From positions 31,137,280 to 31,201,279 of the forward strand of contig NC_083605.1 of NCBI RefSeq assembly GCF_029168945.1: DNA of 64,000 nt. Direction: 5' to 3'. Below, piece after piece: positions 33,130 through 46,021 of the stretch. The notes below the pieces were generated by a model, which was not told the DNA's origin, ran no database searches, and saw nothing but the letters and a program-made list of their open reading frames with translations. How positions within the stretch are numbered: position 1 is the first letter of the stretch; every line of letters begins with the position of its first letter. Both the position numbers and the translations under genes were made by a program. This DNA comes from Cannabis sativa (lineage: Eukaryota; Streptophyta; Magnoliopsida; Rosales; Cannabaceae).

Positions 33130-34642
33130 ATACAGTGTGTTTTTTCAAAAAAAAAAAAAAAAGGGAAAAATTCCGAATTTTTTATAAATTTTTATTTATT
33201 TGGAATATTAATTATTTTTCTATTTTTGTGTTAATTTAGTCAATAAATTGCATTTAGTTAATTTTTCATTATTGTTTAATACATATATGTAGTATAAATT
33301 GAAAATGGAAATTTGTTTAATTGGTAATTTATTACATGATTTATTTAGGCATGTAAAAATTGTGCTAATTTGTGCATTTAATTATATATTACCAAATTTA
33401 TGCAATTTATTGTTTAAATTAATTTTGAAAAATCTGCCATTAATTTCATATTAAGGAATTAGCATTTAATTAATAATCATACATTAATTGTATTATTTTG
33501 TATTTATTTGACAAATTTATGTTTAATACAATTAATTTAGATTTGTATGATTTAAATGCTATACATAAATTCCTTTTATAGTGCTAGATATATTTAGAAA
33601 TATTCAAACATTAAGATAGGTTGAATATTTTATTTAGGAATTAAGTTTCATAAAACTTCATAAAATTATTCATAAAATATTCATAAAACTTTATAAAATA
33701 TACATAAAACTTTATAAAATGAATAAAATATGAATAAAACGTAAGTAGTTTTGTGGTTTGACATAAGAAAACATGAACCTGAGATAAATGCTCATATCTA
33801 GAACGGTTTTTAATGATCTTCGGACGACCACACTAGGAGCACTAATCTCAGTGATTGTCTATTATGTTAATAACGAAATTACTTTTAGGTAGAGTCCAAT
33901 ACCTAATGTCTAAAGTGAAAATATAATTTTAAATAATTAGGGAGTAGCCACAGCATCTTTAATTATATAAAATTATATATTAATTAAAATTCACCTTAAT
34001 GGACAAAACTTGTAATTAATTATTTGAATATAATAATTTTACCCCACAGGGATTTTATTATATTTTTATAATTAATTAGGATAATATATTAAGTTAAATT
34101 CTCTTAATTTACCCCATAGGGAGTTATGAGGATTTGATTTAATAGTGTTATCACAAATTTTAATTAAAGATAGATTTCATTCCTCCATTATTTCTAAATT
34201 AAATACTTCATTAAATCTATCATAAAGTTCATATAATTTTATTAGATTTAAAATTTAGCCCACAGGCAAATATTTTCCGTTTTTCATTTTTATTTTTCGG
34301 TATTTATTTCGAATTCTATATACATTACTATATTCGTATAGTATTATAGATCGATCTAAGCATTGAAAATCCATTGAAAAACTTAAAGATGGAAAAAATT
34401 TTCAGTTAAAACTTTTTCGGACCCGATTAACTTCGTGATATTAAAGTTTATATTTTTTCAAGTTTTCGTACATAAAATCTATGTGGATCTTTTTATTATT
34501 TGATTTAGAACATTTTAGATTTGAAAACACGCATTTTGGTCGTCGGAATTGTCTATTCCGATCGGGTTTGGGTCGGGTTCGACGGACGCACGTGCAGAAA
34601 AACGGGTAAAAATTGACCTGGTTTGGCTGAAGAAGACGACGC

Positions 34643-34878
34643 AAACGACATGTCGTTTGTCAAAAAACGACGTGTCGTTTGAAACCTACGTTGCAGTTGT
34701 CGTTGTTAAAAAACGACATGTCGTTTTTCACATTGTGGAAAACGACATGTCGTTTTTCGTCTTCTGAGGCAGCCCTTTGGTGAATGAAACGACGTGTCGT
34801 TTTTGTATGTTTTCTGCACCCTTCAGATTGGCAGAAACGACGTGTCGTTTTGCATTTTGCAAAAACGACATGTCGTTT
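34643..34878 (+). repeat. Palindrome cluster, unit 2 (7 copies)
   Basis: Seven copies, four with the CATG centre and three with CGTG, spaced unevenly. The linkers themselves contain short inverted words (TTGCATTTTGCAA). Confidence 0.9.
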
Positions 34879-36368
34879 ATACAGTGTGTTTTTTCAAAAA
34901 AAAAAAAAAGGGAAAAATTCCGAATTTTTTATAAATTTTTATTTATTTGGAATATTAATTATTTTTCTATTTTTGTGTTAATTTAGTCAATAAATTGCAT
35001 TTAGTTAATTTTTCATTATTGTTTAATACATATATGTAGTATAAATTGAAAATGGAAATTTGTTTAATTGGTAATTTATTACATGATTTATTTAGGCATG
35101 TAAAAATTGTGCTAATTTGTGCATTTAATTATATATTACCAAATTTATGCAATTTATTGTCTAAATTAATTTTGAAAAATCTGCCATTAATTTCATATTA
35201 AGGAATTAGCATTTAATTAATAATCATACATTAATTGTATTATTTTGTATTTATTTGACAAATTTATGTTTAATGCAATTAATTTAGATTTGTATGATTT
35301 AAATGCTATACATAAATTCCTTTTACAGTGCTAGATATATTTAGAAATATTCAAACATTAAGATAGGTTGAATATTTTATTTAGGAATTAAGTTTCATAA
35401 AACTTCATAAAATTATTCATAAAATATTCATAAAACTTTATAAAATGAATAAAATATGAATAAAACGTAAGTAGTTTTGTGGTTTGACATAAGAAAACAT
35501 GAACCTGAGATAAATGCTCATATCTAGAACGGTTTTTAATGATCTTCGGACGACCACACTAGGAGCACTAATCTCAGTGATTGTCTATTATGTTAATAAC
35601 GAAATTACTTTTAGGTAGAGTCCAATACCTAATGTCTAAAGTGAAAATATAATTTTAAATAATTAGGGAGTAGCCACAGCATCTTTAATTATATAAAATT
35701 ATATATTAATTAAAATTCACCTTAATGGACAAAACTTGTAATTAATTATTTGAATATAATAATTTTACCCCACAGGGATTTTATTATACTTTTATAATTA
35801 ATTAGGATAATATATTAAGTTAAATTCTCTTAATTTACCCCACAGGGAGTTATGAGGATTTGATTTAATAGTGTTATCACAAATTTTAATTAAAGATAGA
35901 TTTCATTCCTCCATTATTTCTAAATTAAATACTTCATTAAATCTATCACAAAGTTCATATAATTTTATTAGATTTAAAATTTAGCCCACAGGCAAATATT
36001 TTCCCTTTTTTCATTTTTATTTTTCGGTATTTATTTTGAATTCTATATACATTACTATATTCGTATAGTATTATAGATCGATCTAAGCATTGAAAATCCA
36101 TTGAAAAACTTAAAGATGGAAAAATTTTCGATTAAAACTTTTTCGGACCCGATTAACTTCGTGATATTAAAGTTTATATTTTTTCAAGTTTTCGTACATA
36201 AAATCTATGTGGATCTTTTTATTATTTGATTTAGAACATTTTAGATTTGAAAACACGCATTTTGGTCGTCGGAATTGTCTATTCCGATCGGGTTTGGGTC
36301 GGGTTCGACGGACGCACGTGCAGAAAAACGGGTAAAAATTGACCTGGTTTGGCTGAAGAAGACGACGC

Positions 36369-36607
36369 AAACAACATGTCGTTTGTCAAAAAACGACGTG
36401 TCGTTTGAAACCTACGTTGCAAGCAGAAAATGTTGTTAAAAAACGACAGGTCGTTTTTCACATTGTGGAAAACGACATGTCGTTTTTCGTCTTCTGAGGC
36501 AGCCCTTTGGTGAATGAAACGACGTGTCGTTTTTGTATGTTTTCTGCACCCTTCGTATTGCGAAAACGACGTGTCGTTTTGCATTTTGCAAAAACGACAT
36601 GTCGTTT
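36369..36607 (+). repeat. Palindrome cluster, unit 3 (7 copies, two altered)
   Basis: First copy AAACAACATGTCGTTT and third copy AAACGACAGGTCGTTT each carry one change that breaks symmetry. The linker after the second copy differs from the other units (GCAAGCAGAAAATG). Confidence 0.88.
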
Positions 36608-38107
36608 ATACAGTGTGTTTTTTTTTTTAAAAAAAAGGGAAAAATTCCAAATTTTTTATAAATTTTTATTTATTTGGAATATTAATTATTTTTCTATTTT
36701 TGTGTTAATTTAGTCAATAAATTGCATTTAGTTAATTTTTCATGATTGTTTAATACATATATGTAGTATAAATTGAAAATGGAAATTTGTTTAATTGGTA
36801 ATTTATTACATGATTTATTTAGGCATGTAAAAATTGTGCTAATTTGTGCATTTAATTATATATTACCAAATTTATGCAATTTATTGTCTAAATTAATTTT
36901 GAAAAATCTGCCATTAATTTCATATTAAGGAATTAGCATTTAATTAATAATCATACATTAATTGTATTATTTTGTATTTATTTGACAAATTTATGTTTAA
37001 TGCAATTAATTTAGATTTGTATGATTTAAATGCTATACATAAATTCCTTTTATAGTGCTAGATATATTTAGAAATATTCAAACATTAAGATAGGTTGAAT
37101 ATTTTATTTAGGAATTAAGTTTCATAAAACTTCATAAAATTATTCATAAAATTATTCATAAAATATTCATAAAACTTTATAAAATGAATAAAATATGAAT
37201 AAAACGTAAGTAGTTTTGTGGTTTGACATAAGAAAACATGAACCTGAGATAAATGCTCATATCTAGAACGGTTTTTAATGATCTTCGGACGACCACACTA
37301 GGAGCACTAATCTCAGTGATTGTCTATTATGTTAATAACGAAATTACTTTTAGGTAGAGTCCAATACCTAATGTCTAAAGTGAAAATATAATTTTAAATA
37401 ATTAGGGAGTAGCCACAACATCTTTAATTATATAAAATTATATATTAATTAAAATTCACCTTAATGGACAAAACTTGTAATTAATTATTTGAATATAATA
37501 ATTTTACCCCACAGGGATTTTATTATATTTTTATAATTAATTAGGATAATATATTAAGTTAAATTCTCTTAATTTACCCCACAGGGAGTTATGAGGATTT
37601 GATTTAATAGTGTTATCACAAATTTTAATGAAAGATAGATTTCATTCCTCCATTATTTCTAAATTAAATACTTCATTAAATCTATCATAAAGTTCATATA
37701 ATTTTATTAGATTTAAAATTTAGCCCACAGGCAAATATTTTCCGTTTTTTATTTTTATTTTTCGGTATTTATTTCGAATTCTATATACATTACTATATTC
37801 GTATAGTATTATAGATCGATCTAAGCATTGAAAATCCATTGAAAAACTTAAAGATGGAAAAAAATTTCAGTTAAAACTTTTTCGGACCCGATTAACTTCG
37901 TGATATTAAAGTTTATATTTTTTCAAGTTTTCGTATATAAAATCTATGTGGATCTTTTTATTATTTGATTTAGAACATTTTAGATTTGAAAACACGCATC
38001 TTGGTCGTCGGAATTGTCTATTCCGATCGGGTTTGGGTCGGGTTCGACGGACGCACGTGCAGAAAAACGGGTAAAAATTGACCTGGTTTGGCTGAAGAAG
38101 ACAACGC

Positions 38108-38343
38108 AAACGACATGTCGTTTGTCAAAAAACGACGTGTCGTTTGAAACCTATGTTGCAGTTGTCGTTGTTAAAAAACGACATGTCGTTTTTCACATTG
38201 TGGAAAACGACATGTCGTTTTTCGTCTTCTGAGGCAGCCCTTTGGTGAATGAAACGACGTGTCGTTTTTGTATGTTTTCTGCACCCTTCAGATTGGCAGA
38301 AACGATGTGTCGTTTTGCATTTTGCAAAAACGACATGTCGTTT
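38108..38343 (+). repeat. Palindrome cluster, unit 4 (7 copies)
   Basis: Seven copies; the sixth is AAACGATGTGTCGTTT, shared only with unit 6. Confidence 0.9.
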
Positions 38344-39833
38344 ATACAGTGTGTTTTTTCAAAAAAAAAAAAAGGGAAAAATTCCGAATTTTTTATAAAT
38401 TTTTATTTATTTGGAATATTAATTATTTTTCTATTTTTGTGTTAATTTAGTCAATAAATTGCATTTAGTTAATTTTTCATTATTGTTTAATACATATATG
38501 TAGTATAAATTGAAAATGGAAATTTGTTTAATTGGTAATTTATTACATGATTTATTTAAGCATGTAAAAATTGTGCTAATTTGTGCATTTAATTATATGT
38601 TACCAAATTTATGCAATTTATTGTCTAAATTAATTTTGAAAAATCTGCCATTAATTTCATATTAAGGAATTAGCATTTAATTAATAATCATACATTAATT
38701 GTATTATTTTGTATTTATTTGACAAATTTATGTTTAATGCAATTAATTTAGATTTGTATGATTTAAATGCTATACATAAATTCCTTTTATAGTGCTAGAT
38801 ATATTTAGAAATATTCAAACATTAAGATAGGTTGAATATTTTATTTAGGAATTAAGTTTCATAAAACTTCATAAAATTATTCATAAAATATTCATAAAAC
38901 TTTATAAAATGAATAAAATATGAATAAAACGTAAGTAGTTTTGTGGTTTGACATAAGAAAACATGAACCTGAGATAAATGCTCATATCTAGAACGGTTTT
39001 TAATGATCTTCGGACGGCCACACTAGGAGCACTAATCTCAGTGATTGTCTATTATGTTAATAACGAAATTACTTTTAGGTAGAGTCCAATACCTAATGTC
39101 TAAAGTGAAAATATAATTTTAAATAATTAGGGAGTAGCCACAGCATCTTTAATTATATAAAATTATATATTAATTAAAATTCACCTTAATGGACAAAACT
39201 TGTAATTAATTATTTGAATATAATAATTTTACCCCACAGGGATTTTATTATATTTTTATAATTAATTAGGATAATATATTAAGTTAAATTCTCTTAATTT
39301 ACCCCACAGGGAGTTATGAGGATTTGATTTAATAGTGTTATCACAAATTTTAATTAAAGATAGATTTCATTCCTCCATTATTTCTAAATTAAATACTTCA
39401 TTAAATCTATCATAAAGTTCATATAATTTTATTAGATTTAAAATTTAGCCCACAGGCAAATATTTTCCCTTTTTTCATTTTTATTTTTCGGTATTTATTT
39501 TGAATTCTATATACATTACTATATTCGTATAGTATTATAGATCGATCTAAGCATTGAAAATCCATTGAAAAACTTAAAGATGGAAAAAATTTTCAGTTAA
39601 AACTTTTTCGGACCCGATTAACTTCGTGATATTAAAGTTTATATTTTTTCAAGTTTTCGTACATAAAATCTATGTGGATCTTTTTATTATTTGATTTAGA
39701 ACATTTTAGATTTGAAAACACGCATTTTGGTCGTCGGAATTGTCTATTCCGATCGGGTTTGGGTCGGGTTCGACGGACGCACGTGCAGAAAAACGGGTAA
39801 AAATTGACCTGGTTTGGCTGAAGAAGACGACGC

Positions 39834-40069
39834 AAACGACATGTCGTTTGTCAAAAAACGACGTGTCGTTTGAAACCTACGTTGCAGTTGTCGTTGTTAA
39901 AAAACGACATGTCGTTTTTCACATTGTGGAAAACGACATGTCGTTTTTCGTCTTCTGAGGCAGCCCTTTGGTGAATGAAACGACGTGTCGTTTTTGTATG
40001 TTTTCTGCACCCTTCAGATTGGCAGAAACGACGTGTCGTTTTGCATTTTGCAAAAACGACATGTCGTTT
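39834..40069 (+). repeat. Palindrome cluster, unit 5 (7 copies)
   Basis: Seven copies, all intact, with the same order of CATG and CGTG centres as unit 2. Confidence 0.9.
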
Positions 40070-41570
40070 ATACAGTGTGTTTTTTTTTTAAAAAAAAAAG
40101 GGAAAAATTCCAAATTTTTTATAAATTTTTATTTATTTGGAATATTAATTATTTTTCTATTTTTGTGTTAATTTAGTCAATAAATTGCATTTAGTTAATT
40201 TTTCATGATTGTTTAATACATATATGTAGTATAAATTGAAAATGGAAATTTGTTTAATTGGTAATTTATTACATGATTTATTTAGGCATGTAAAAATTGT
40301 GCTAATTTGTGCATTTAATTATATATTACCAAATTTATGCAATTTATTGTCTAAATTAATTTTGAAAAATCTGCCATTAATTTCATATTAAGGAATTAGC
40401 ATTTAATTAATAATCATACATTAATTGTATTATTTTGTATTTATTTGACAAATTTATGTTTAATGCAATTAATTTAGATTTGTATGATTTAAATGCTATA
40501 CATAAATTCCTTTTATAGTGCTAGATATATTTAGAAATATTCAAACATTAAGATAGGTTGAATATTTTATTTAGGAATTAAGTTTCATAAAACTTCATAA
40601 AATTATTCATAAAATTATTCATAAAATATTCATAAAACTTTATAAAATGAATAAAATATGAATAAAACGTAAGTAGTTTTGTGGTTTGACATAAGAAAAC
40701 ATGAACCTGAGATAAATGCTCATATCTAGAACGGTTTTTAATGATCTTCGGACGACCACACTAGGAGCACTAATCTCAGTGATTGTCTATTATGTTAATA
40801 ACGAAATTACTTTTAGGTAGAGTCCAATACCTAATGTCTAAAGTGAAAATATAATTTTAAATAATTAGGGAGTAGCGACAACATCTTTAATTATATAAAA
40901 TTATATATTAATTAAAATTCACCTTAATGGACAAAACTTGTAATTAATTATTTGAATATAATAATTTTACCCCACAGGGATTTTATTATATTTTTATAAT
41001 TAATTAGGATAATATATTAAGTTAAATTCTCTTAATTTACCCCACAGGGAGTTATGAGGATTTGATTTAATAGTGTTATCACAAATTTTAATTAAAGATA
41101 GATTTCATTCCTCCATTATTTCTAAATTAAATACTTCATTAAATCTATCATAAAGTTCATATAATTTTATTAGATTTAAAATTTAGCCCACAGGCAAATA
41201 TTTTCCGTTTTTTATTTTTATTTTTCGGTATTTATTTCGAATTCTATATACATTACTATATTTGTATAGTATTATAGATCGATCTAAGCATTGAAAATCC
41301 ATTGAAAAACTTAAAGATGGAAAAAAATTTCAGTTAAAACTTTTTCGGACCCGATTAACTTCGTGATATTAAAGTTTATATTTTTTCAAGTTTTCGTATA
41401 TAAAATCTATGTGGATCTTTTTATTATTTGATTTAGAACATTTTAGATTTGAAAACACGCATTTTGGTCGTCGGAATTGTCTATTCCGATCGGGTTTGGG
41501 TCGGGTTCGACGGACGCACATGCAGAAAAACGGGTAAAAATTGACCTGGTTTGGCTGAAGAAGACAACGC

Positions 41571-41806
41571 AAACGACATGTCGTTTGTCAAAAAATGACG
41601 TGTCGTTTGAAACCTATGTTGCAGTTGTCGTTGTTAAAAAACGACATGTCGTTTTTCACATTGTGGAAAACGACATGTCGTTTTTCGTCTTCTGAGGCAG
41701 CCCTTTGGTGAATGAAACGACGTGTCGTTTTTGTATGTTTTCTGCACCCTTCAGATTGGCAGAAACGATGTGTCGTTTTGCATTTTGCAAAAACGACATG
41801 TCGTTT
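41571..41806 (+). repeat. Palindrome cluster, unit 6 (7 copies)
   Basis: Seven copies; the second is AAATGACGTGTCGTTT and the sixth AAACGATGTGTCGTTT. Overall arrangement as in unit 4. Confidence 0.9.
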
Positions 41807-43037
41807 ATACAGTGTGTTTTTTCAAAAAAAAAAAAAAGGGAAAAATTCCGAATTTTTTATAAATTTTTATTTATTTGGAATATTAATTATTTTTCTATTT
41901 TTGTGTTAATTTAGTCAATAAATTGCATTTAGTTAATTTTTCATTATTGTTTAATACATATATGTAGTATAAATTGAAAATGGAAATTTGTTTAATTGGT
42001 AATTTATTACATGATTTATTTAAGCATGTAAAAATTGTGCTAATTTGTGCATTTAATTATATATTACCAAATTTATGCAATTTATTGTCTAAATTAATTT
42101 TGAAAAATCTGCCATTAATTTCATATTAAGGAATTAGCATTTAATTAATAATCATACATTAATTGTATTATTTTGTATTTATTTGACAAATTTATGTTTA
42201 ATGCAATTAATTTAGATTTGTATGATTTAAATGCTATACATAAATTCCTTTTATAGTGCTAGATATATTTAGAAATATTCAAACATTAAGATAGGTTGAA
42301 TATTTTATTTAGGAATTAAGTTTCATAAAACTTCATAAAATTATTCATAAAATATTCATAAAACTTTATAAAATGAATAAAATATGAATAAAACGTAAGT
42401 AGTTTTGTGGTTTGACATAAGAAAACATGAACCTGAGATAAATGCTCATATCTAGAACGGTTTTTAATGATCTTCGGACGACCACACTAGGAGCACTAAT
42501 CTTAGTGATTGTCTATTATGTTAATAACGAAATTACTTTTAGGTAGAGTCCAATACCTAATGTCTAAAGTGAAAATATAATTTTAAATAATTAGGGAGTA
42601 GCCACAGCATCTTTAATTATATAAAATTATATATTAATTAAAATTCACATTAATGGACAAAACTTGTAATTAATTATTTGAATATAATAATTTTACCCCA
42701 CAGGGATTTTATTATATTTTTATAATTAATTAGGATAATATATTAAGTTAAATTCTCTTAATTTACCCCACAGGGAGTTATGAGGATTTGATTTAATAGT
42801 GTTATCACAAATTTTAATTAAAGATAGATTTCATTCCTCCATTATTTCTAAATTAAATACTTCATTAAATCTATCATAAAGTTCATATAATTTTATTAGA
42901 TTTAAAATTTAGCCCACAGGCAATTTTAGATTTAATAAAATTTTTATCTTCATCATGTTTTTACATTGGTAAAACATGAATTCATTAAAGCCTCAATTTC
43001 TCTTAACATCTAAATTTTTGTAATCCTATTCTTGCAG

Positions 43038-44029
43038 CTATTTCATCCACCTCTAAATATGCTGAAATCACTAGCGAAATCCCTGAGCTTAGGAGTGACA
43101 ACTTCAAAATCTGGAAGGAACGAGTTCTTCTCCACCTAGCTTGCACTGACATGGATTATGCAATAAGGAAAGATGAACCAGTTGCTATCACTGATACTAG
43201 CACTGCTGCTGAGATTGCACTACGTGAAAAGTGGGAGCAATCTAATCGTCTTTGCATCATGTTCATTATGTCCAGAATTCCTATGGGAATGCGTGGATCG
43301 GTGGAGCCACCTGAGAAGGTGAAAGATTTTATCAAAGTGATGGATGAGCAATTTGACACTTCAGATAAATCTTTGTTCATCAACCTCATCCAAGAGTTCT
43401 CGTCCACAAAACTCACCGGTGTTAAAGGAGTTCGATAACACATTTCTAAAATGAGGGACATCACTGCTCATTTGAAGAAACTCGACGTTATCATTCCTGA
43501 TACCTTCCTGGTTCATTACATCCTTCACAATCTTCCTCCACAGTATGGGCCTTTCAAAATTTCCTACAACACACATAAAAAAAAATGGACTATAAATAAA
43601 TTGATGACCATGTGTGTTCAAGAGGAAGCCAGGCTCCTACAGGAGCAAGGAGAAAGTGTTCACCTGACCACTCAACCTAAGAAACGCAAGCCATTCAAGA
43701 AGAACAAAGGGAAAAAGCCCATGGCTCCCAAGGCTGCCATAAAGAAAGATTCCATCAAATGTTTCTTTTGTAAACAAAAGGGACATGCGAAAAAGGAGTG
43801 CAGCCAGTTCAAGAAATGGATGGATGACAAAGGTAATCCAATTTCCTTAGTATGTTATGAATCTAATATGGCTAATGTTAATCTTAACACATGGTGGATT
43901 GATTCCGGTTCAACAATTCACATAACAAATTCCTTGCAGGATATTCAAAATCTAAGGAAGCCAGTGGCAAGTGAGCAAAGCATCTTATCAGGAAACAAGA
44001 TGGGCTCACATGTGGAAGCTATTGGAACA
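43038..44029 (+). pseudogene. Copia gag and protease start
   Basis: Single frame from the splice acceptor. The gag (UBN2-type) shows LRSDNFKIWKERVLLHL, a middle region with FDTSDKSLFINLIQEF, an in-frame TAA at 43436-43438, then MRDITAHLKKLDVIIPDTFL and LPPQYGPFKISYNTHKKKW. A Lys-rich linker leads to one zinc knuckle CFFCKQKGHAKKEC. The protease active site DSGST begins at 43901 (WWIDSGST). A second stop, TGA at 44030-44032, closes this part. No ATG lies near the gag N-terminus; see the candidate spliced start at 32019. Gag forms the particle that packs the element RNA. Confidence 0.92.
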
Positions 44030-44032
44030 TGA

Positions 44033-46018
44033 AATTTAGTTTTAAGTAATGGCTTTGTTTTAAAGTTAGAAAAGACCTTTTATGTACCAAGTTTCTCTAG
44101 AAACTTGATTTCAGTTTCAAGACTTATACCCTTTGGTTTTCCCTTTACATTTTCAGACAAATATTTCGATTTATATTATAAATCTGAATGTGTTGGAAAT
44201 GGTATTTTGTCTGATGGTCTTTACTGCCTTAATTTACAAAATAATACCACTAATAATGTTATGCATGTTCACGCTGGCACTAAAAGATGTGTTATGAAAG
44301 AGGATTCCTGTACATTGTGGCACCGGAGATTAGGACATATCTCTATTGATAGAATTAAAAGGTTGGTAAAAGATGGGGTACTCAATACCTTAGATTTTAC
44401 TGACTTTGATACTTGTATAGATTGCATTAAGGGAAAGCAAACCTCCAAGTCTTTCAAAACGGGTGTCCATAGGAGTTCTGAAATATTAGAAATCATACAT
44501 ACTGATATATGTAATCCAGATATGGAGTCACATGGTCAGAAATACTTCATCTCATTCATAGATGATTACTCACGCCACATGTATATCTACTTACTTCATA
44601 ATAAAAGTGAAGCATTAGATGTCTTTAAGATATTTAAAGCTGAAGTAGAGAAACAATGCAACAAGCAAATTAAGATAGTGAGATCAGATAGAGGAGGTGA
44701 GTATTATGGTAGATACACAGAAGATGGACAAGCACCTGGTGCATTTGCGAAGTTTCTTGAAGAAAATGGGATTGTTGCCCATTACACCTTGCCCGGTACA
44801 CCCGAGCAAAATGGTGTTGCAGAAAGAAGAAACCGAACATTAATGGACATGGTGTGGAGTATGCTTAGTAGCAACTCTAACCTTCCTAAATCCTTGTGGA
44901 CTGAAGCATTAAAGACATCCGTGTACATATTAAACCGAGTTCCAACAAAGGCAGTCTCAAAAACTCCTTTTGAATTATGGAAAGGTTGGAAACCAAGTTT
45001 GAATTATGTACGCATTTGGGGATGTCCATCTGAAGTTAGAATATATAATCCACAAGAGAAGAAATTGGACCCAAGGACCATAAGCGGATTCTCTGAAAAG
45101 TCTAAAGGTTACAAGTTTTATTGTCCATCTCATAGCACAAGAATTGTGGAATCAAGGAATGCAAAATTTCTTGAGAATGCCTTGATCAGTGGGAGTGATC
45201 AATCAAAGGACTTAGGTCCTGAGAAAGATCCTTCAGAACCTTCCACTTCAAAAGCAAGATTGATAATGGTTAACACTCCTGTAGTTCAAACAAATGTTGA
45301 ACAACCATTACCAATCACTGAAGATCCACAAGTTGGTAATGATAATCCAATAGATCAAGATGTTCAAGAGTTGCCTGCAACTGTTGAACAACTTGCTGAA
45401 CTTACTGAACCTGCTGAACCAGGTGCTGCTCCCCAAGAGCCTGTTGGTGAAGTCTTAAGAAGATCTACTAGACCTATCAAACCAAAGATTTACAAAGACT
45501 ATGTTGTGTATTTATTAGAATCTGATATTGGAATTGGAAATGATCTAGAATCGTTTTTACAAGCTATGAACAGTAGAGAATCAAAATTGTGGTACAATGC
45601 TATGGATGATGAAATGAATTCTATGAGGTGCAACAGAGTCTGGGAACTTGTAAAGTTGCCTAATGGGGCGAGAGCCATTGGCTGTAAATGGGTCTATAAA
45701 ACTAAGAAAGACTCATTAGGCAACACTGAGAGGTACAAAGCGAGACTTTTTGCTAAAGGATTCACTCAAGAGGAAGGAATTGACTATACGAAGACTTTTT
45801 CTCCTGTATCAAAGAAAGATTCCCTCCGAGTCATCTTGGCATTAGTTGCTCATTTTGATTTAGAGCTGGAGCAGATGGATGTAAAAACTGCTTTTCTGAA
45901 TGGTGATCTAGAGGAGGAGGTATACATGAAACAACCAGAAGGATTCTCCTCTAGTGAAGGTCAGGATTTGGTATGCAAGCTCAAGAAGTCCATCTATGGA
46001 TTAAAACAAGCATCCCGC
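44033..46018 (+). pseudogene. Copia protease end, integrase and RT first half
   Basis: Continues in the same frame as gag without frameshift. Protease end (KTFYVPSFSRNLISVSRL). Integrase zinc region HRRLGHIS...CIDCIKGKQ, then catalytic residues Asp in IHTDICNP, Asp in VRSDRGGEY and Glu in PEQNGVAERRN. An acidic/Pro-rich linker (PLPITEDPQVGND...EPAEPGAAPQEP) precedes the RT, which opens WELVKLPNGARAIGCKWVYKTKK and runs through EQMDVKTAFLNGDLEEEVYM. It stops at TAA 46019-46021 in the middle of RT, after GLKQASR. Integrase before RT is the copia order. Confidence 0.93.
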
Positions 46019-46021
46019 TAA

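Larger units (their letters stand above)
32554..42923 (+). repeat. Six tandem units of about 1.73 kb in the copia leader
   Basis: Units start at TTTTCC(G/C) followed by TTTTT(T)(C)ATTTTTATTTTTCGG: 32554, 34273, 35999, 37738, 39473 and 41201, with the last ending at about 42923. Successive starts are 1719, 1726, 1739, 1735 and 1728 bp apart. Each unit has a 5' block with GATCGGGTTTGGGTCGGGTT, a palindrome cluster, a poly(A)/(T) run, a long AT-rich stretch, a conserved block (CTTCGGACGACCACACTAGG) and an end block with ACCCCACAGGGA and GCCCACAGGCAA. Units 3 and 5 share private variants (for example CAAATTTTTTAT, TTTTTCATGATTG, ATTATTCATAAAATTATTC) and so do units 4 and 6 (AGAAGACAACGC, CCTATGTTGC, ATTTAAGCATG). 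Repeated short ORFs of 60-100 codons are by-products of the repeat. Confidence 0.95.
32029..43037 (+). other. Candidate 11-kb leader intron
   Basis: Begins GTATAT inside U5 and ends TTCTTGCAG directly before the gag frame. A branch-type word CTTAAC (42999-43004) and a U-rich stretch precede the acceptor. It would remove the end of U5, the primer site and the whole tandem array. The spliced RNA could be translated but could not be primed for reverse transcription; the unspliced RNA would be the genome. Barley BARE elements are known to use a separate spliced RNA for Gag, so there is precedent for the principle. Confidence 0.5.

Noticed and set aside
32721..41914. Repeated ORFs of 60-100 codons in each 1.73-kb unit (products such as NDMSF/KRHVV/TTCR repeats)
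   Set aside because: They are translations of the palindromes in several frames, use different frames between units and have no domain or conserved start.
32554..42923. Centromeric satellite or CRISPR-like array
   Set aside because: The array lies wholly inside a copia element with LTRs and TSD. Units are 1.7 kb, and the short palindromes have no regular spacers or cas genes; this is a plant genome.
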